The translations under genes were made by a program, and so were the position numbers. DNA of 43,247 nucleotides from Chitinophagaceae bacterium (GTDB taxonomy: Bacteria; Bacteroidota; Bacteroidia; Chitinophagales; Chitinophagaceae): the NCBI GenBank assembly GCA_947380605.1, contig CANCRO010000014.1, positions 1 to 43,247 on the forward strand, read 5' to 3'. This document shows positions 42,140-43,247 of the stretch, piece after piece. The notes below the pieces were generated by a model that ran no database searches, was not told where the DNA came from, and was given only the letters and a program-made list of their open reading frames with translations. Position 1 is the first letter of the stretch. Every line of letters begins with the position of its first letter.

Positions 42140-43247
42140 ATGGAAGAAAAAAATAAACCTGATACTGGTACTTACCCAGAGGTTTACAAAACAAAAGCCG
42201 CAGATGAAATAAAGCTGCCTGATTTTTATACAGTTGTTGGCAGGCTGCCAAAATTAATTGCCAAAAGCGTGTATCTGATGGATACAGATGAAGAAAAGAA
42301 AATGACTCTCTATGCAATATCGATTATAGCTGGAGCCCTTATGCCGAAGGTAATTGTAGATTACAAAGGAAAAATCAATTACCCACCACTAATGTTGATG
42401 ATGGCTTATCCACCAGCATCAGGAAAAGGAACACTTGCATTACTTCCGCTTGTATTACGTAAAATAATAGATGAGCAAAGGAAAAATAATAATCAAAGCT
42501 TGGCTCAGTACAGATTAGAAATGAGTATGTACGAAAAAAATGTAAGGAAAGGAAATCCTCCAGGCGAAATTCCTAAAAGGCCAAATTTAAGGGTCCTATT
42601 GGTTCCAGGTAACACAACTGCTTCAAAATTAACCGAACAGTTAGCAGAAAATGATGGTGAAGAAATAGCACTGATATTTGAAACAGAGATTGATTCATTC
42701 ACCAATATGATGAACAATCAGTTTGGACGGGATAATTCCATGATCATAAGAAAGGCGTTTCACAACGAAAATATTTCCCAAATGAGAAAGAATAATTCCG
42801 AGCATTTGGAGATATCAAATCCCAAAATAGCAATTATGCTAGCGGGAACCCATTCACAAATTCCAAAGTTATTTCATTCAAATCAAGATGGCCTATTCAG
42901 TAGGTTTATGATTATAACTGGTTCAGCACCATTGAAATGGGAAGACGTTCAGCCTTGTAAAACCTGTAAACCATTGAATGAGGATTTTGAAAAAATGGAT
43001 GTCGAATTTTATAATATGTACCATTTTTTTAAAGGCAAAAGCATTGAGGTCGAATTTACAAATAGCCATTGGGAGCAAATCAATTTATTTGGTGAAGCAA
43101 AGCTCCTAGAAAGTTTTGAAGAGGCTGGAGAATATGCAACCAGTATTGCAAAACGTCATTCTAACATGATTGTAAGGTTGGCTATGATGTATACAATGGT
43201 AAGGTATTTTGAACGCAAAGATAATAGGTTAGTTGTCTATTGCAATG
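42140..43247 (+). CDS. DUF3987 ATPase-like replication/mobilisation protein (partial, runs off the right edge)
   Basis: The frame is open from the ATG at 42140 to the window edge (369 codons). It has LPDFYTVVGRLPKLIAKS, a P-loop-like PPASGKGTLALL, PGNTTASKLTEQLAENDG, the conserved FETEIDSFTNMMNNQFGRDNS with acidic residues, RKAFHNENISQMRK, IMLAGTHSQIPKLF and the GLFSRFMI motif. This is the order of blocks in DUF3987 proteins of Bacteroidota mobile elements, thought to be ATPases linked to primase functions. The C-terminal part is outside the window. The gene follows the excisionase-like gene by 187 bp. Confidence 0.88.
   Translation, partial: MEEKNKPDTGTYPEVYKTKAADEIKLPDFYTVVGRLPKLIAKSVYLMDTDEEKKMTLYAISIIAGALMPKVIVDYKGKINYPPLMLMMAYPPASGKGTLALLPLVLRKIIDEQRKNNNQSLAQYRLEMSMYEKNVRKGNPPGEIPKRPNLRVLLVPGNTTASKLTEQLAENDGEEIALIFETEIDSFTNMMNNQFGRDNSMIIRKAFHNENISQMRKNNSEHLEISNPKIAIMLAGTHSQIPKLFHSNQDGLFSRFMIITGSAPLKWEDVQPCKTCKPLNEDFEKMDVEFYNMYHFFKGKSIEVEFTNSHWEQINLFGEAKLLESFEEAGEYATSIAKRHSNMIVRLAMMYTMVRYFERKDNRLVVYCN

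Noticed and set aside
1-43247. CRISPR array, riboswitch, rRNA operon or complete tRNA
   Set aside because: No regularly spaced repeat array, rRNA or complete tRNA was seen; only one partial tRNA is present, and no riboswitch core could be recognised upstream of the arg, dxr or transporter genes.

Overview
The window looks like a chromosomal segment of a low-GC Bacteroidota bacterium, most likely from the Chitinophagaceae or a neighbouring family (inference; no 16S is present). Supporting signs are the compact arginine operon with an N-acyl-ornithine carbamoyltransferase in place of ordinary OTCase and ArgJ, GH3-family and sterol-desaturase-like proteins typical of the phylum, many small lipoproteins, and -7 elements of the form TAnnTTTG upstream of two genes.

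Layout. (1) 1-4490: housekeeping genes: the 5' part of proline dehydrogenase, an SDR oxidoreductase that lacks the usual catalytic Ser, an acyl-CoA thioesterase, the site-2 protease RseP and DXP reductoisomerase. (2) 4640-13177: one minus-strand operon argA-argG-argC-argD-argF'-argB-argE-argH, a full acylated route from glutamate to arginine through N-acyl-citrulline. (3) 13502-16831: a GH3 adenylate-forming protein, the tRNA methylthiotransferase MtaB and a small ferredoxin-fold-like protein. (4) 17057-32695: a carbohydrate catabolism region: FucP-type MFS permease, ROK kinase, secreted GH67-like hydrolase, HpcH/HpaI aldolase, exported TIM-barrel isomerase, exported sialidase-like protein, exported class V aminotransferase, exported Gfo/Idh/MocA oxidoreductase, a di-iron membrane hydroxylase, and an operon of two paralogous TIM-barrel proteins plus a YidR-like lipoprotein. 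No SusC/SusD pair is present. (5) 33334-36760: a five-gene operon (charged 154-aa protein, SPFH-SHOCT protein, four-TM protein, TPR protein, zinc-ribbon membrane protein) that resembles the Bacillus YdjGHI membrane-stress module. It lies between the intact start of the 31517-32695 gene and a decayed second copy of that same 5' end at about 36930-37115. (6) 37307-38907: two lipoproteins, one with a coiled-coil stalk and LamG half-domains in permuted order. (7) 39164 to the right edge: an integrative element inserted in a tRNA-Val(UAC) gene: a 47-nt 3' tRNA remnant, a tyrosine recombinase, an unknown 305-aa protein, a pair of long direct repeats, an excisionase-like HTH protein and the start of a DUF3987 ATPase. 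The rest of the element lies beyond the window.

The best candidates for something new are the SPFH/zinc-ribbon/TPR operon with its flanking gene-fragment duplication, the permuted LamG lipoprotein, the 51-bp-spaced repeats in the mobile element, and the arginine operon's carbamoyltransferase, which has Val at the known acetyl/succinyl specificity position. All assignments come from reading the sequence; no database search was run.
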